Assembly (NCBI GenBank): GCA_029168955.1
Contig: JAPDOI010000139.1
Span: forward strand, 248,001-312,000
Direction of reading: 5' to 3'
Length of the DNA: 64,000 nucleotides
Source: Aplectana chamaeleonis
Lineage: Eukaryota; Nematoda; Chromadorea; Rhabditida; Cosmocercidae
Every line of letters starts with the position of its first letter. The stretch's first letter is position 1. Below are positions 33,184 to 44,086 of this stretch, one piece after another. The notes beneath the pieces were generated by a model. That model searched no databases and was not told the origin of the DNA. It saw nothing but the letters and a program-made list of their open reading frames with translations. Position numbers and translations under genes: made by a program.

Positions 33184-35250
33184 TCAACGATTGTGTTCAA
33201 GGAGTCTTGGCACACCACATGCGCTGCTACTACAATTCAGTTCAAGCTCGAAATCTGTCTCGGTGTCAAGTAGGTCCTCTGATTCCTGAGGTACGGCCCC
33301 ATCATCGGCTCCATCGTTGAGGTTGGCCCGTCCTCGTGTCAGGACTTCCTGCCGCACAAGATCTCTCCATAAAGCTGCGGCTACGGTTTGAAATCCACCC
33401 TGCTCCTTGTAATGGGGTATTTCCGCTGGTATTTGATACTCCTAATCAACTTCTTCTCCCGATATTTTCTGCTAGGCGTAGGGTGTTGACGCGCATCGTA
33501 GCTAGCTGCATATACAGCGGGTTGGTGGAGGATGGGCTAAAACGAGTACATATGAGATCAGAATCTTTAGAAAAGGTACTGCGAAAACTCACCAGGAAAT
33601 CTCCTTCAGACAGTAGATTCTGTCCAGGCCATTTTTGGTTTCGCATACGGAGGTAACACCAAACGGGCTTGCCTTGGGCAAATCCCTCCGGCAGCTTCTT
33701 TTTTACCACCTTCTCGAACTCCTCGGATGCGAAACCATCGATGCATCCCTCTCATGGCTCCAGAAGTTACAGCAGGATTACACAACAGTGTCTTCATTCT
33801 AAAGTTTTCGTTATGAATGAAGTAATGGTTTTTCCGAAAAAAATGTCAAACCGGCGGCCATGCCTGAATGTCCCCCATGAATATCAAGCACGTGCCAAAA
33901 ATAGTCTAAAATTCGTCTACCTTCTGAAATCGCAGTCCAGCAATGGGTTTTCGCTTTCTCGATCCACGGGCCGACGAGATCGCAATCCTGTTCGTTTGAG
34001 GTTGCAACCTATCCATTAGAAACTCCTTCCGATTCGCTTGAGTGCTCGGATCCCCTGACAGCCGTCCAAATGTTCTCAAAAATTGTGAAGTACATTGAAA
34101 GTTGAGCGCGTGGAAGGTAATGTCATTCCCGTTGCTTTCAGTTCCCTAAATTCTCGCGTTCAAGCCTCCATAAATATTGATGCGAAATATTCTAAATTCC
34201 TCTGTTCATTGCCCAGTATTTTGACCAGGGTCGTCCATCATAATAATGTCGGATGACGTTAGATTTTGTAACGCTACATATCGCAGAAGCCTTCCTGAGC
34301 CTTCAATTTTCAACCTTGAACTCACTATCAAAATCCTCTCATTGTTTGTATTAGTTGTTTGATAGCTGTATGCGGACATATTGATATGGATACGTATTCC
34401 ATTGTCTCCATAAGAATCCTCACAAGTTTCTGAGCGGTGCAACATCTCAGTGCGAGTCACCGGATTCGTTTGAGTGTCGCGAAGACGACCTTCCCTATGG
34501 GGGCCAAGTAGCCTCTGCTGTCATACGCACCGTCTGATAATAGGTCTAACCCCTCATCAGCCTGAATAAATTAGAATTGCATCCTGTCGAAGTGACCGCA
34601 AATTGTTGTTCCCATACCTTAGGAACCCGCCTAATTCTATCCATTACAAAATTCTTGCGCTGCCCATAAACGCTCTCAACGGCAGGTTTCGCCCAAGCAA
34701 AAACCTTGCCAAAGTGTCCCCCCATGTCCTGAGAACATGGACAAGCTCCACTGCTCAGCTCATCGATCTAGCTCATAAAAGTATTGTAGGGGTGCATGTC
34801 GTGGAAGAGTAGGCTTAAACTTGTGGGTTTCTACTAACGGTAAATCGTAGCCATGTTGTTATTGCTGCTACTGAAGCTTTTACAATTGCCTCGAACATGC
34901 GCTCCTGCCGATGCGAGACAATGCGTTTTCGGCTCACCCAGCGCTTGGGTCATAGCAGAGGCTCGCATCCATCGCAAATAAAGACCGCATTGGCTGGCGA
35001 CATTTCAGAATCAGCTTCAGGAATAGGATCTTCGTTGATCTTCGATAATTGGTTTCAGAATAACGATGTTTCAGGTATGGAATTCGATGAGTCTTCACAG
35101 TTGGAAAAGCTGTGCATCCCCCCATCCCCCTCCGGAGTCTGCCGCCCATCCACAGGAGTCGTCTGCGATTGGCCGACGGCCACATCGATTCTCGGGGCTG
35201 TTGCTCCAACACAATTCACTAATATGCATTTTCTTATGTCACTGTGATTC
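33184..35250 (-). pseudogene. Broken DDE transposase, probably Kolobok-like
   Basis: Reading the minus strand from 35,250 down, coherent protein pieces occur in order. An acidic N-terminal region contains FICDGCEPLL and then RQERMFEAIVKASVAAITTW (35,250-34,815). Next comes DMGGHFGKVFAWAK to RRVPKVWEQQ (34,790-34,564). After an acceptor-like TTTATTCAG comes GLDLLSDGAYDSRGYLAPIG (34,561-34,457). Then LVGPWIEKAKTHCW to WHVLDIHGGHSG (33,984-33,844). At the end come a Lys-rich piece with KPVWCYLRMRNQKWPG and an acidic tail ending LLEHNR (33,186). The DGxxDSxGxxA motif, followed by the W..K..HxxW and H..H stretch, is the pattern I associate with Kolobok-type transposases. Stops and frame changes between pieces make it inactive. 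Confidence 0.6.
33537..33592 (-). other. Small intron within the transposase remnant
   Basis: On the minus strand GTGAGTTTTC follows GGAGATTTCCTG, and 56 nt later TACTCGTTTTAG precedes CCCATCC. Removing it keeps one frame open for about 50 codons on either side. Length, donor and acceptor are typical of nematode introns. Confidence 0.5.
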
Positions 35251-35695
35251 GACGTGCTGCAGCCTCGACTTCACCCGCCTCTTCTATGGATCACGAAGCA
35301 ACGCCTCCTCCACCTGAGACGTCATCAGACAACAAGAAGCGCCCCTCACCATGTGCCAGCCTCACGTCTACCCACTGAGACTCCAGCAACTCACATCCAT
35401 CCATTGATGAACGAGCGATAACAACAATGCAAGGAGTAGCTGATTTGCTGGAACGCCAGCACTAACTCTGAGTTATGGGACTGGAGGCGCCGCCCCATCA
35501 TCACTCGCACCATCCGAGCAGCACCGTCACCTCCCGTCTACCGCCGTCACGACTGCCAACCACCTCACCTCTACTCTCGTCACCTCGGGTCCCACCTTCC
35601 ACCTTCGCCCTGCTCGACATCGACCACGGACACTTATTCATGTTGCTATATGATTGCTATAATAAACTATTATAATCTCGATGTCGTCCGACCCA
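35250..35695. other. CACC-rich DNA, no gene recognised
   Basis: Positions 35,470-35,640 are C-rich (CCGTCACCTCCCGTCTACCG). A plus-strand frame there is compositionally biased and has no domain. Confidence 0.45.
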
Positions 35696-35702
35696 TTACC
35701 TG

Positions 35703-35850
35703 TATCGCCAGTCACTGGGTGAGAGATCGCCGCGACGCTGCTCGGCGAGAAAAATTGCGCGATCAATAGCCACTCTCCCTTCGTTTTCCCGCCCGCAATT
35801 TCTCCCGCCAAGCAGCGTCGCGGCGATCCCTCATCCAGTGATGGACGATA
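35703..35850. mobile_element. Palindromic MITE (type 2, copy 2)
   Basis: Left arm TCGCCAGTCACTGGGTGAGAG and right arm GGCGATCCCTCATCCAGTGA with GGCGAGAAAAATTGCG and CGCAATTTCTCCCGCC inside. Centre CCACTCTCCCTTCGTTTTCC is as in the 29.2-kb copy, but inverted. Confidence 0.87.
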
Positions 35851-36860
35851 GAATGCCGGTATTTCAAATTTGTTCGTCATCGTTTTGTTAAATAGCATTA
35901 TTTCCGATCTGTTCAGATTTTAGTCTTAGCCTGTTAAGACTTGCGTGAAGACGTTACCAGAAATCACCTAAAAAGCACCAGTACGTTCAGCATTTGTAAC
36001 AACTTGACCTTTGACAGATCGCGAAAAATTGAAAAAATCGGAACTGATCGGAAATAGCGCTACGCACCCGTGTAATCCCAATCCTAGCCTGACCAAAAGA
36101 CCTGGCCGGTCCCTGAGAAAAATTAGCAACCAAACAAGTACTAAAACTTTTGATCATATGAAGAACAGAAAATAACAATTGTCCAAGACAATTGGAAAGA
36201 AAGAAACTCTCTCGGTGCATAATCCAGACATTCCCTGGTTTATACGTGTGGACAATCTCTGAGAAAAATTATCAAGCAAGTAAAAAAGTCATAAACAAAT
36301 CAATTTAACTTCAAGACAAATGGAACCGTGGAGAGGTGATGCCGCATAAGAGGAAATTTTCAAAGACAGCAAGGATAGAAATGAAATGAGCGCTTTGATA
36401 TCGATTGCAGCATATGATTGGCAAATAACACCACGACAATGCAAACGACGGGGTGCGATTAGGACACACACCATTGATTAGGGTTGCACGGTTGTCGTAT
36501 CAGGGGACAGCCTTTTGATAGCGAGTGGATTATCTTATCTAAATGATCTTATCTTATTTGTTCCACCCGCCTTTTTCTGCAGCGTGAGAAAGTTTGCGAG
36601 AACTTCCCACCAGATTCGCCACGACATACCCGGTACTTATGGATCAGTGTCCGTATTCATGAAACACTGGGAGCCATCCGGGAAGATCCAAAGTCCACCC
36701 GTTGTCGGACGAGTTTTCGATGATGCGCCTACCTGGCTACCCTGCAGGTAGGCAGGAAGGCTCCCAGCTACCTGGCGAGCAGACAGGAGGTTTCCTAGCC
36801 ATCTAGCGGGTGGACGGAGAGACTTGAGGCTGCCTGCTGCGTCGACCTCACGTCTCAAAA
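35850..36860. other. No gene recognised
   Basis: AT-rich to about 36,600. Positions 36,730-36,830 contain alternating CTACCTGG/AGGTAGGC palindromic bits. Confidence 0.45.
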
Positions 36861-36861
36861 A

Positions 36862-37146
36862 ATGGTCAATATGTCCGTGGCAGGCAGCGAGCACTCCGCG
36901 GCACAATTGGGGTCGGGCATGCTATGCCCGCCGGATTTTATTGATAAGGGAGGTCAGACACAGCAGCCTCCCACCCAGCGGTCTCCTCTCCGTCTCTGCA
37001 GGCGGCTACTCATGCCCGTCTCTGCTGTCACAGGTGGCGAAGAAGGGGCAGCCACAATTGAAATCTCGACAGGGGAGGCACAAAAGTGGTTGCCATACGT
37101 CGGGCACGAGAGGGTAACGCCCTTTTCTGCGCCCGCGGTTTCATGA
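36862..37146 (+). CDS. Possible exon or transposon remnant, product unknown
   Basis: A 94-codon open frame with non-repetitive, protein-like composition (GGEEGAATIEISTGEAQKWL near the C-terminal third). No initiating context, splice site or domain stands out. It lies in a GC-richer island between repeats. It could be part of an undetected gene or of an element I do not recognise. Confidence 0.25.
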   Translation: MVNMSVAGSEHSAAQLGSGMLCPPDFIDKGGQTQQPPTQRSPLRLCRRLLMPVSAVTGGEEGAATIEISTGEAQKWLPYVGHERVTPFSAPAVS

Positions 37147-37412
37147 ATACGGCCACAGGCGTCCGACCCCGCTTCACATCCAGTCGCCCGTCCTGACTGG
37201 CCCAGTGGTCACTCTCTCCACCGTCGTCTTACTCACGTCCAGAAGATTTTCCAACGTTTCTCTCCTTCTTCCAGTGGACGTCCGCTCGACGACTTTCTTC
37301 TTCTTCTCTTATTCGTAGGCTTGTGTGAGACCTGATCGCCAGTAAAATGGCTCACAGTACACACACAACAGGGCGAAAAACGTGTCAATTCTTGTGAAAG
37401 ACAGTTTATACT

Positions 37413-37780
37413 TCCAATTCGAGACTTGACACGTCAGCGAAAAAGACTCGATGCCTAAGTAGAAATCGGCATGAAGTCTTAATCTCCCGCACTAAATTCA
37501 CTGTAGGGGTAAATTCGCCACTACGGTACGAGAGAATGGGGCGAAAATTCAATGAAAATTGGGTGAAATTGCACGAGAAGACGTCCATATTACCGCGAAA
37601 ATGCGAAAAGTTTGCCTCGAAAAACAGGTGAATTTACCCCGAAAATTACACGAATATGAAGCGAATAAGCTATGAACTACCCTCTTACCTTGAAATTGTG
37701 TTTAGTATAACTCGATTAGACCGCGAATAGCTGGCGAACTTTTCGCTAGGCACAGCTAGTGAAAACGAAGTTATTTATTT
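37413..37780. mobile_element. Diverged left end of the CTCTGC-TIR element
   Basis: CAATTCGAGACTTGA, then CGGCATGAAGTCTTAAT, AAATTCACTG and repeated GGTGAATTT.CC motifs follow the same order as the left end of the 6.3-kb element (38,198-38,440). The outermost CTCTGC is missing and no right end is nearby, so this is a partial older copy ~780 bp upstream. Confidence 0.72.
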
Positions 37781-37855
37781 ATTTAACCCGCAACAATCTT
37801 CATGTATCAGCAAAAAAATCCACAACATTTTGATCCGAGAAGACCCTAATATATT

Positions 37856-38191
37856 TTAAAGGCAGTGGTCACGATGAAAAACGTTATCGAGAAAAACTAC
37901 AAAAATCAGCTTAGATCGAAAGCAGCTGAAAATCTATGAAGGTAGCGCGGTGAAAGACGGGATAGAGTTAGAGTTTCTAGAGCCCAAAGGTGTCAGTTCG
38001 TGCACACGTGCACAGCGCCGCCCAAAAAGGTCGCAGTCTCATGATGAGCAGTCAAAAATCGTTGACAATCAGAGGAACAAGCAGAGGACAGTTGAACAAT
38101 TAAATTAAGCACTTCAGTCAATGTTTTTGACTAGATAGTCAATGTTCATTAATTGAAATTTAAATTCAAGCCAGCTGATTTTCTTGATATT
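37856..38191. mobile_element. MITE, AGGCAGTG family (copy 4), left part
   Basis: Begins TTAAAGGCAGTGGTCACGAT and follows copies 1 and 3 through AGTTCGTGCACACGTGCACAG and CAAGCCAGCTGATTTTCTTG to GATATT. There the 6.3-kb element starts. The matching right part resumes at 44,478. Confidence 0.9.
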
Positions 38192-38709
38192 CTCTGCTAA
38201 TTCGAGACTTGATGCCTCCACAAAAAAGACTTGGTGCTCATGTACAAGTCGGCATGAAGTCTTAATTTGCCGCGTTAAATTCACTGCATGGGTGAATTTG
38301 CCGCTAGGATAGGTGAGAATGGGGTGAATATACCGTGAAAATTGGGTGAACTTGCAGCGACAAAGGGTTCAACATACGGCGAAATTTAGGTGAATTTACC
38401 TCTAAAAATGGGTGAGTTCACCTCGAAAATCTCACGAATTTGAAGGTCCACAGCACAGAAAGCCCTGCCTTGTCCGCAAAATGGGCGTAATCTTCACCGA
38501 GGGCTGCGTTGAGGAGCCATCCTCTGCGGACCCCGGCGTAACTCGCCCCCCCCCGCCGTGAGGATACCCGCCGTATCCTCCCAGCAGCCAAAATTATGCT
38601 GGCCTCCGCAGAGTGACCCGAAGTCACCTGCCAGGGCCGGCATCAGAATGCCGAATGAAGACTCGAGTGAGATGAGGCGGCCTTTAGGCCCCGGTCAGAG
38701 TTGGTGCTA

Positions 38710-38835
38710 TTTGCATCTGTATCCCCCCCGCACCCCCCAACACCCCCCGCACCCCCCAACACCTCCCAACACCCACCTGGTCGATACGTATGTTTAAAAT
38801 GATGGAGTGAGGTTGAGAAAATCACTCGGTGCATC
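38710..38835. repeat. Subterminal inverted block, left copy
   Basis: CACCCCCCAACACC-rich DNA followed by GGTCGATACGTATG and TTTAAAATGATGGAGTGAGG. It is matched in inverse at 43,735-43,830, where the unit is then repeated twice more with diverging GTATCGACCGG cores (to 43,960). Confidence 0.8.
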
Positions 38836-39299
38836 CAACTAGATATGGGGCGACATGCATGAACGCAGCGAACGGTGTCAGGGAGGGCTGTCGGCAGCTG
38901 GACACCCCTGCAGAAATGTACAACCGTCAAGTCCGATGTGTTCGCAGCTACGGCCCACGTGCACCATACCATACGCGCATTTTTCAAAATACGAAGTCAC
39001 TGGATAGGTAGGTAATTGTTCTCGCGATTTCTAGCGCAGAAGTTTTGTTCACAACGGATCATTATGAATTACTCTTGTGTCAACGTTTTAGGGAGGAAAT
39101 GCTCAGATTATGACACATCTAACCTTGTAGTCAGCAAATTGACTTTTTTTTATCCTGAAGCGTTCAGTACAAAAATCTGAGGCGCAGAGCTTAACGTAAT
39201 CCATTTTTCAGACCTTGAGAATATTAGGGTGAAATGTCTTATATATTCAAGTACCAATCTTCAATGAGGGCCGATCGTAGAAACCCGAATTGGACGGCG

Positions 39300-40085
39300 A
39301 ATCAGGAGAAATCCACATTGGACGGTGCAGCCTTCGGCTGCACCGTCCGGCAGGGGAGGAAAACCCCGGGGGCGGCATGCATGAGCGCAGCAAACGGTGT
39401 CAGGGAGCCGCTCCGCGTGCCATGCGCGCAGCGTCGAGCAACGGGGCGGCCCCGAAAATCAGGCACATTAATACACGCCACGAAATTAGGGGCCGCCCCG
39501 TTGTTCGACGCTGCGCGCATGGCACGCGGAGCGGCTCCCTGGCACCGTTCGCTGCGTTCATGCATGCCGCCCCCGGTGTGGGCTAATTTTTTACCCTAGC
39601 GATTCGGGAGGTGCGAATCAGGAGAAATCTAGATTGGACGGTGCAGCCTTCGGCTGCACCATCCTTCAGGGGAGGAAAACCCCGAGTGTGGGCTAATTTT
39701 TTACCCTAGCGATTCCGGGAGGTGCGAATCAGGAGAAATCCAGATTGGACGGTGCAGCCTTCGGCTGCACCGTCCTTTAGGGGAGGAAAACCCCGGGTGT
39801 GGGCTAATTTTTTACCTTAGCGATTCGGGAGGTGCGAATCAGGAGAAATCTAGATTGGACAGTGCAGCCTTCGGCTGCACCGTCCTTTAGGGGAGGGAAA
39901 CCCCGGGTGTGGGCTAATTTTTACCCTAGCGATTCGGGGAGGTGCAAATCAGGAGAAATCCAGATTGGACGGTGCAGCCTTCGGCTGCACCGTCCTTTAG
40001 GGGAGGAAAACCCCGGGTGTGGGCTAATTTTTACCCTAGCGATTCCGGGAGGTGCAAATCAGGAGAAATCCAGATTGGACAGTGC
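39300..40085. repeat. 110-bp tandem repeat, about six copies
   Basis: Units start AATCAGGAGAAATC at 39,300, 39,616, 39,727, 39,837, 39,947 and 40,057. Each contains GGTGCAGCCTTCGGCTGCACC, a perfect hairpin, then GGGGAGGAAAACCCC and GGGCTAATTTTT. The first unit is longer because a 201-bp palindrome has been inserted into it. The last is cut short. Confidence 0.92.
39371..39571. mobile_element. Palindromic element with GGCGGCATGC ends (copy 1)
   Basis: Arms GGCGGCATGCATGAGCGCAG, then CAGGGAGCCGCTCCGCGTGC and GCAACGGGGCGGCCCC are mirrored after a ~34-bp centre. The element interrupts CCCCGGGTGTGGG of the 110-bp repeat, whose other units give the empty site. A short C/G-rich duplication of about 4-5 bp is possible but cannot be delimited. 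Confidence 0.9.
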
Positions 40086-40578
40086 ACCTTTGTACTTAAT
40101 AACCGTTACAAACACTGAATAAAAAACGTCCCTCCAGCTTCTCTATTCTTCCAGCCTTCAAGGCATGATCGATGTCATATCTTTGATGTTTCGCCGTTTC
40201 TTCCACTCTTCTATAGTCTTGTATCTTCTGCTTGGTGTAAACGATAAGAGTAAGAAATAGTGATTCCATGAAAAATTATCATAAATGATATTTCGATTAT
40301 TCCCTGGCATCGAATGAGGATTTTGTCACCCTAATCAACACTGAAACCTCCTAAAAACGCCACTATCCTTCATAACCAAGCAGAAGAAACAAAAACAATA
40401 GAAGAGAAAGCAGGAAAAACGAGGAAAGCACACAAAAATGAGAAAAACCGGCGATCATCACTCGGCCTCAATAAAAAAATTTTGCGCGTGAATGGCGCAT
40501 TTCGTTGTTGCCTGCAGACAGTGCTTCCTAGTTGACGGTTGTACGTTTCTGCAGGGGTGTCTATTTGGAAACACCCGT

Positions 40579-40748
40579 CAGGGAGCCGCTCCGCGAGCCA
40601 TGCGCGCAGCGTCGAGCAACGGGGCGGCCCCGAAAATCAGGCACATCAACACACGCCACGAAATTCGGGGCCGCCCCGTTGCTCGACGCTACGCGCATGG
40701 CACGCGGAGCGGCTCCCTACACCGTTCGTTGCGTTCATGCATGCCGCC
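40579..40748. mobile_element. Palindromic element with GGCGGCATGC end (copy 2)
   Basis: The same arms as the 39.37-kb copy from CAGGGAGCCGCTCCGCG to the right-hand GCATGCCGCC. Its left terminus is replaced by DNA (GACGGTTGTACGTTTCTGCA) found inverted at about 38,900-38,935, next to a half-element with CGACATGCATGAACGCAGCG. This suggests rearrangement between copies. Confidence 0.82.
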
Positions 40749-40949
40749 CATGAAGATGATTACGTGGCCAACAGGATTGCACCTGTTCAGAGAAATAGTG
40801 AAGGAGAGTATGGTGAAGTAACGGAGGTAGCAGTAAGGTTAGCTTTCTAGTGATACACAATGTTTTATCATAGGCCCGCCCACCCGGTGATTTTCTCATC
40901 CGCCGTCATCCACGTATTGCTTGGATATCGACCGCGCCGGATACACTGA

Positions 40950-41590
40950 GTGATTCCTGAAAGTTTAGGTTCCTGGCAAAAGTAAAGATTTGGCATGGCC
41001 ATAGAAATATACTCAGTTAAAAAGGGAAAATAAAGAAAAATGAAAAAGATTTTGAAATATTCCTGAGAACGATTTGGCGTAGAATAATTTGATTTTTGGA
41101 AATGTAGTGAAATAGTTGAAAGTGTGATTTGGCAGTGGAGTTTGAACCAACTATTGATAAGAGTTGTGCAAAACGAGAGATCGCCTTGTCTGTGCTTATC
41201 CGTAGAACATATCAAAGCGAAATCACGCGTGAAATGGGAAGCAACAAAACTTTTTCGTGAGGTGTAATGCGGCGGTGTTCACCTATTAGGAGAAGTAAAA
41301 TCAACACGCGTGCTTTCGCTTTGATATGTTCTACGGATAAGCACAGACAAGTCAATCTCTCGCTTTGCACAACTCTTATCAATAGTTGGTTCAAACTCGA
41401 CTGCCAAATCACACTTTCAACTATTTCACTACATTTCCCAAAAATCAAATTATTCTACGCCAAATCGTTCTCAGGAATATTTCAAAATCTTTTTCATTTT
41501 TCTTTATTTTCCCTTTAACTGAGTATATTTCTATGGCCATGCCAAATCTTTTACTTTGCCAGAACCTAAACTTTCAGGAATTTCATTTAT
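40950..41590. repeat. Hairpin with ~285-bp arms
   Basis: GTGATTCCTGAAAGTTTAGG at the left and its near-complement at the right. The arms match through GGCATGGCCATAGAAATATA, CGTAGAATAATTTGATTTTT, GATAAGAGTTGTGCAAA and AGAACATATCAAAGCGAAA. The ~65-bp loop spans about 41,236-41,300. The arms differ by only occasional substitutions, so it is relatively young. Confidence 0.9.
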
Positions 41591-41639
41591 ATTTCCTAAA
41601 GGTTTCCTTTCCAACATGATTTATGCCTGGTGGTGTTAG

Positions 41640-41960
41640 ATGAAAGTAAACCCACTGATGTCCTGCCCCCTTTCTATGAGATGCTGCACACACCCCACTA
41701 ATGTCCTGCACCCTTCCACTGATGTCATACACACTTTCTCTGAGGTGCTGCACACTCCCACCATAGTCCTGCACACCCCACTAATGTCCTGCACCCTTCC
41801 ACTGATGTCATACACACTTTCTCTGAGGTGCTGCACACCCACTATAGTCCTGCACGCTCCCACTAATGTCCTGCGCACATTCTGTTACACCTTGCACCCC
41901 ACTGATGTCCTGCACACTTTCTACGGCGTTCTGCGTACACCCATTTGGGTCACAAGCACG
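41640..41960. repeat. Tandem array of TGTCCTGCACNC units
   Basis: About 21-bp subunits (CCACTAATGTCCTGCACCCTT, ACTTTCTCTGAGGTGCTGCA) are arranged in a higher-order unit of ~80-100 bp seen twice. It grades into the 42-bp minisatellite downstream, with ACTTTCTACGGCGTTCTGCG appearing at the end. Confidence 0.8.
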
Positions 41961-42234
41961 CTCATGCCGATCATTTTTCCGCACGGCTACCGTAACCCAC
42001 CTTCAAAAATTTTCTGAGTGTCAGCTTGGATATGAGCACATCGTGATAGCCAACAAACGTGTTTGCACACCGACCTGCTCAGCCACTTGCCGGCGGCTTC
42101 TGAAAACGGTGTGTGAATGAACGGCATACCGCTCCTCTGCCCTTTTTATACCCCGCATGTTATGAGCGTGTGTTATCGTTCGTTATCATGTTTTGCTCAA
42201 GACCGTTGGTAGCCCTGCGGAAAAAATGATCAGC

Positions 42235-43170
42235 ATGGGCGTGCTTCTATTTGGGTCCCGCACACTTTCTACGGCGTTCTGCGCAAACCCATTTGAGTCC
42301 CACACACTTTCTACGGCGTTCTGCGCACACCCATTTGGGTCCCGCACACCTTCTCCGGCGACCGGCGCACACCATTTGGGTCCCACACACTTTCTACGAC
42401 GTTCTGCACACCCATTTGGGTCCTGCACACTTTCTACGGCGTCCGGCGCACTCCCGCTTGGGTCCCTCCCGCTTTCTGCGGCGTGTGGCGCACTCTCATT
42501 TGGGTCCCGCACACTTTCTACGGCGTCTTGCGCACTTTCACTTGGGTCCCGCACGCTTTCTACGGCGTGTGGCGCACTCTCATTTGGGTCCCGCACACTT
42601 TCTACGGCGTCCGGCGCACTCCCACTTGAGTCCCGCACACTTCCTACGGGGTCCGGCGCCTTCCCACTTGGGTCCCGCACACTTTCTACGGCGTCCGACG
42701 CTCTCTCATTTGGGTCCCACACACTTACTACGGCGTTCTGCGCACACCCATTTGGGTCCCGCACACTTTATACGGCGTCCGGCGCACTCTCATTTGGGTT
42801 CCACACACTTTCTAGGGCGTTCTGCGCACACCCATTTGGGTCCCGCACACTTTCTACGGCGTCCGGCGCACATCCATTTGGGTCCCGCACACTTTCTACG
42901 GCGTTTTGCGCACACCCATTTGGGTTATGCACACTTTCTACGGCGTTCGGCGCACCCCCCCCCGGGGCCCGCACACTTTCTACGGCGTTCTGCGCACACC
43001 CATTTGGGGCTTGCACACTTTCTACGGCGTCCGGCGCACTCCACTCGGGTCCCGCACACTTTCTACGGCGTTCTGCCCACACCCATTTAGGTCCCACACT
43101 TTCTACGGCGTCTTTCGCACTCCTGCTGGGGTCCAGCACACTATCTACGGCATTCTGTGGCGCACTTCTG
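42235..43170. repeat. 42-bp minisatellite open in several frames
   Basis: About 22 copies of a unit like CCCGCACACTTTCTACGGCG followed by TTCTGCGCACACCCATTTGGGT. As 42 is divisible by three and the unit lacks stops, two plus-strand frames (to 369 and 279 codons) and two minus-strand frames stay open. The encoded 14-residue repeats (for example SRTLSTAFCAHPFG) are not protein-like. I read it as non-coding, despite containing the longest frame in the window. Confidence 0.93.
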
Positions 43171-43179
43171 AGTCACACC

Positions 43180-43735
43180 GTGCGGCGTTCCAAAAAGTAC
43201 TTCCGAGATCCTTCCGTATTGATTGAAGCGTTGCCCCGTCAAATCCTGAGCAAAAGCCTATCAGTAACGGTGTTCATTTCACTAGTTCATTTTTACGAAT
43301 AAGTAAACGTCCGATGGTTTATAATAACATGTTTACGTGTTTTTGTCTTTCTTGACCCTCAATTTCGAGGTTCCGCAAAAATTGAGCAACCAACTTCAAA
43401 TTTTGACAGGAGCTAGGTGCAAACAAAACCAGCTCCCTGGCCAAAAATGAGCTCTCTAGCTCAACGATAAGTGTTCCAACAAGATCGTGAACGCCAACTG
43501 AAAAAGAAAGGAGATGAACATTTTTTCTGACCAAAATGACGTGGTTTTGACACTTTTCTCGAATCTCAGGTTACCATTCCGGACCATTTTTTGAACAGTC
43601 ATTCACCTTTCTAAAGTGTATCAGTGGAAAAAGAACGGTCTTCCTACATTGTTCACTGTGGACCCTGATGCTGAGATCAGGGGTTGCGCGATGGCGAATC
43701 AAAGTTAATTCCAGAGTGAGCGCTTCGCGCTCACC
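43180..43735. other. No gene recognised
   Basis: Unique-looking DNA inside the 6.3-kb element between the minisatellite and the right subterminal block. Only short frames. Confidence 0.5.
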
Positions 43736-44086
43736 ACAATTTTCTCAACTTCACTCCATCATTTTAAACATACGTATCGACCGGGGGGTGTTGGGGGGTG
43801 CGGAGGGGATACAGCGAGTGATGTTCTCAGCTTCACCTCACCATGTTGTTCATACGTATCGACCGGGTGGGTGTTGGGGGGGTGTGGGATACAACGAGTG
43901 ATTTTTGCATCCCATTTCCAATGCATTCTGTGTGTATCGACCGGGCTGGAGACGTCGCCTCATCCAACTATGACCGGGGCCTTATATCGGCTGTGCTCGT
44001 GGGAAACACATTGAGACGTTATCAATCGTTTTATCATGTTTTTACCGAGATGTTTTCAATTGTTTAGAAAATTTCTGAGAAGGCAG

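Noticed and set aside
33587..33760. PWWP-domain exon (KPVWCYLRMRNQKWPG)
   Set aside because: The G..VW...KWPG spacing resembles a PWWP start. The segment lies in order at the end of the transposase remnant and the rest of a PWWP domain is not apparent.
39290..40121. Frames across the 110-bp array and palindrome
   Set aside because: Produced by repeat and palindrome symmetry; nearly the same peptides arise on opposite strands.
41640..41960. CRISPR-like array
   Set aside because: Repeats are degenerate and nested with no unique spacers, and the genome is evidently eukaryotic.
42193..43302. Long plus-strand open frame of 369 codons as a gene
   Set aside because: It is the in-frame reading of a 42-bp minisatellite. 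Other frames on both strands are equally open and the peptide is a 14-residue repeat without protein-like features.
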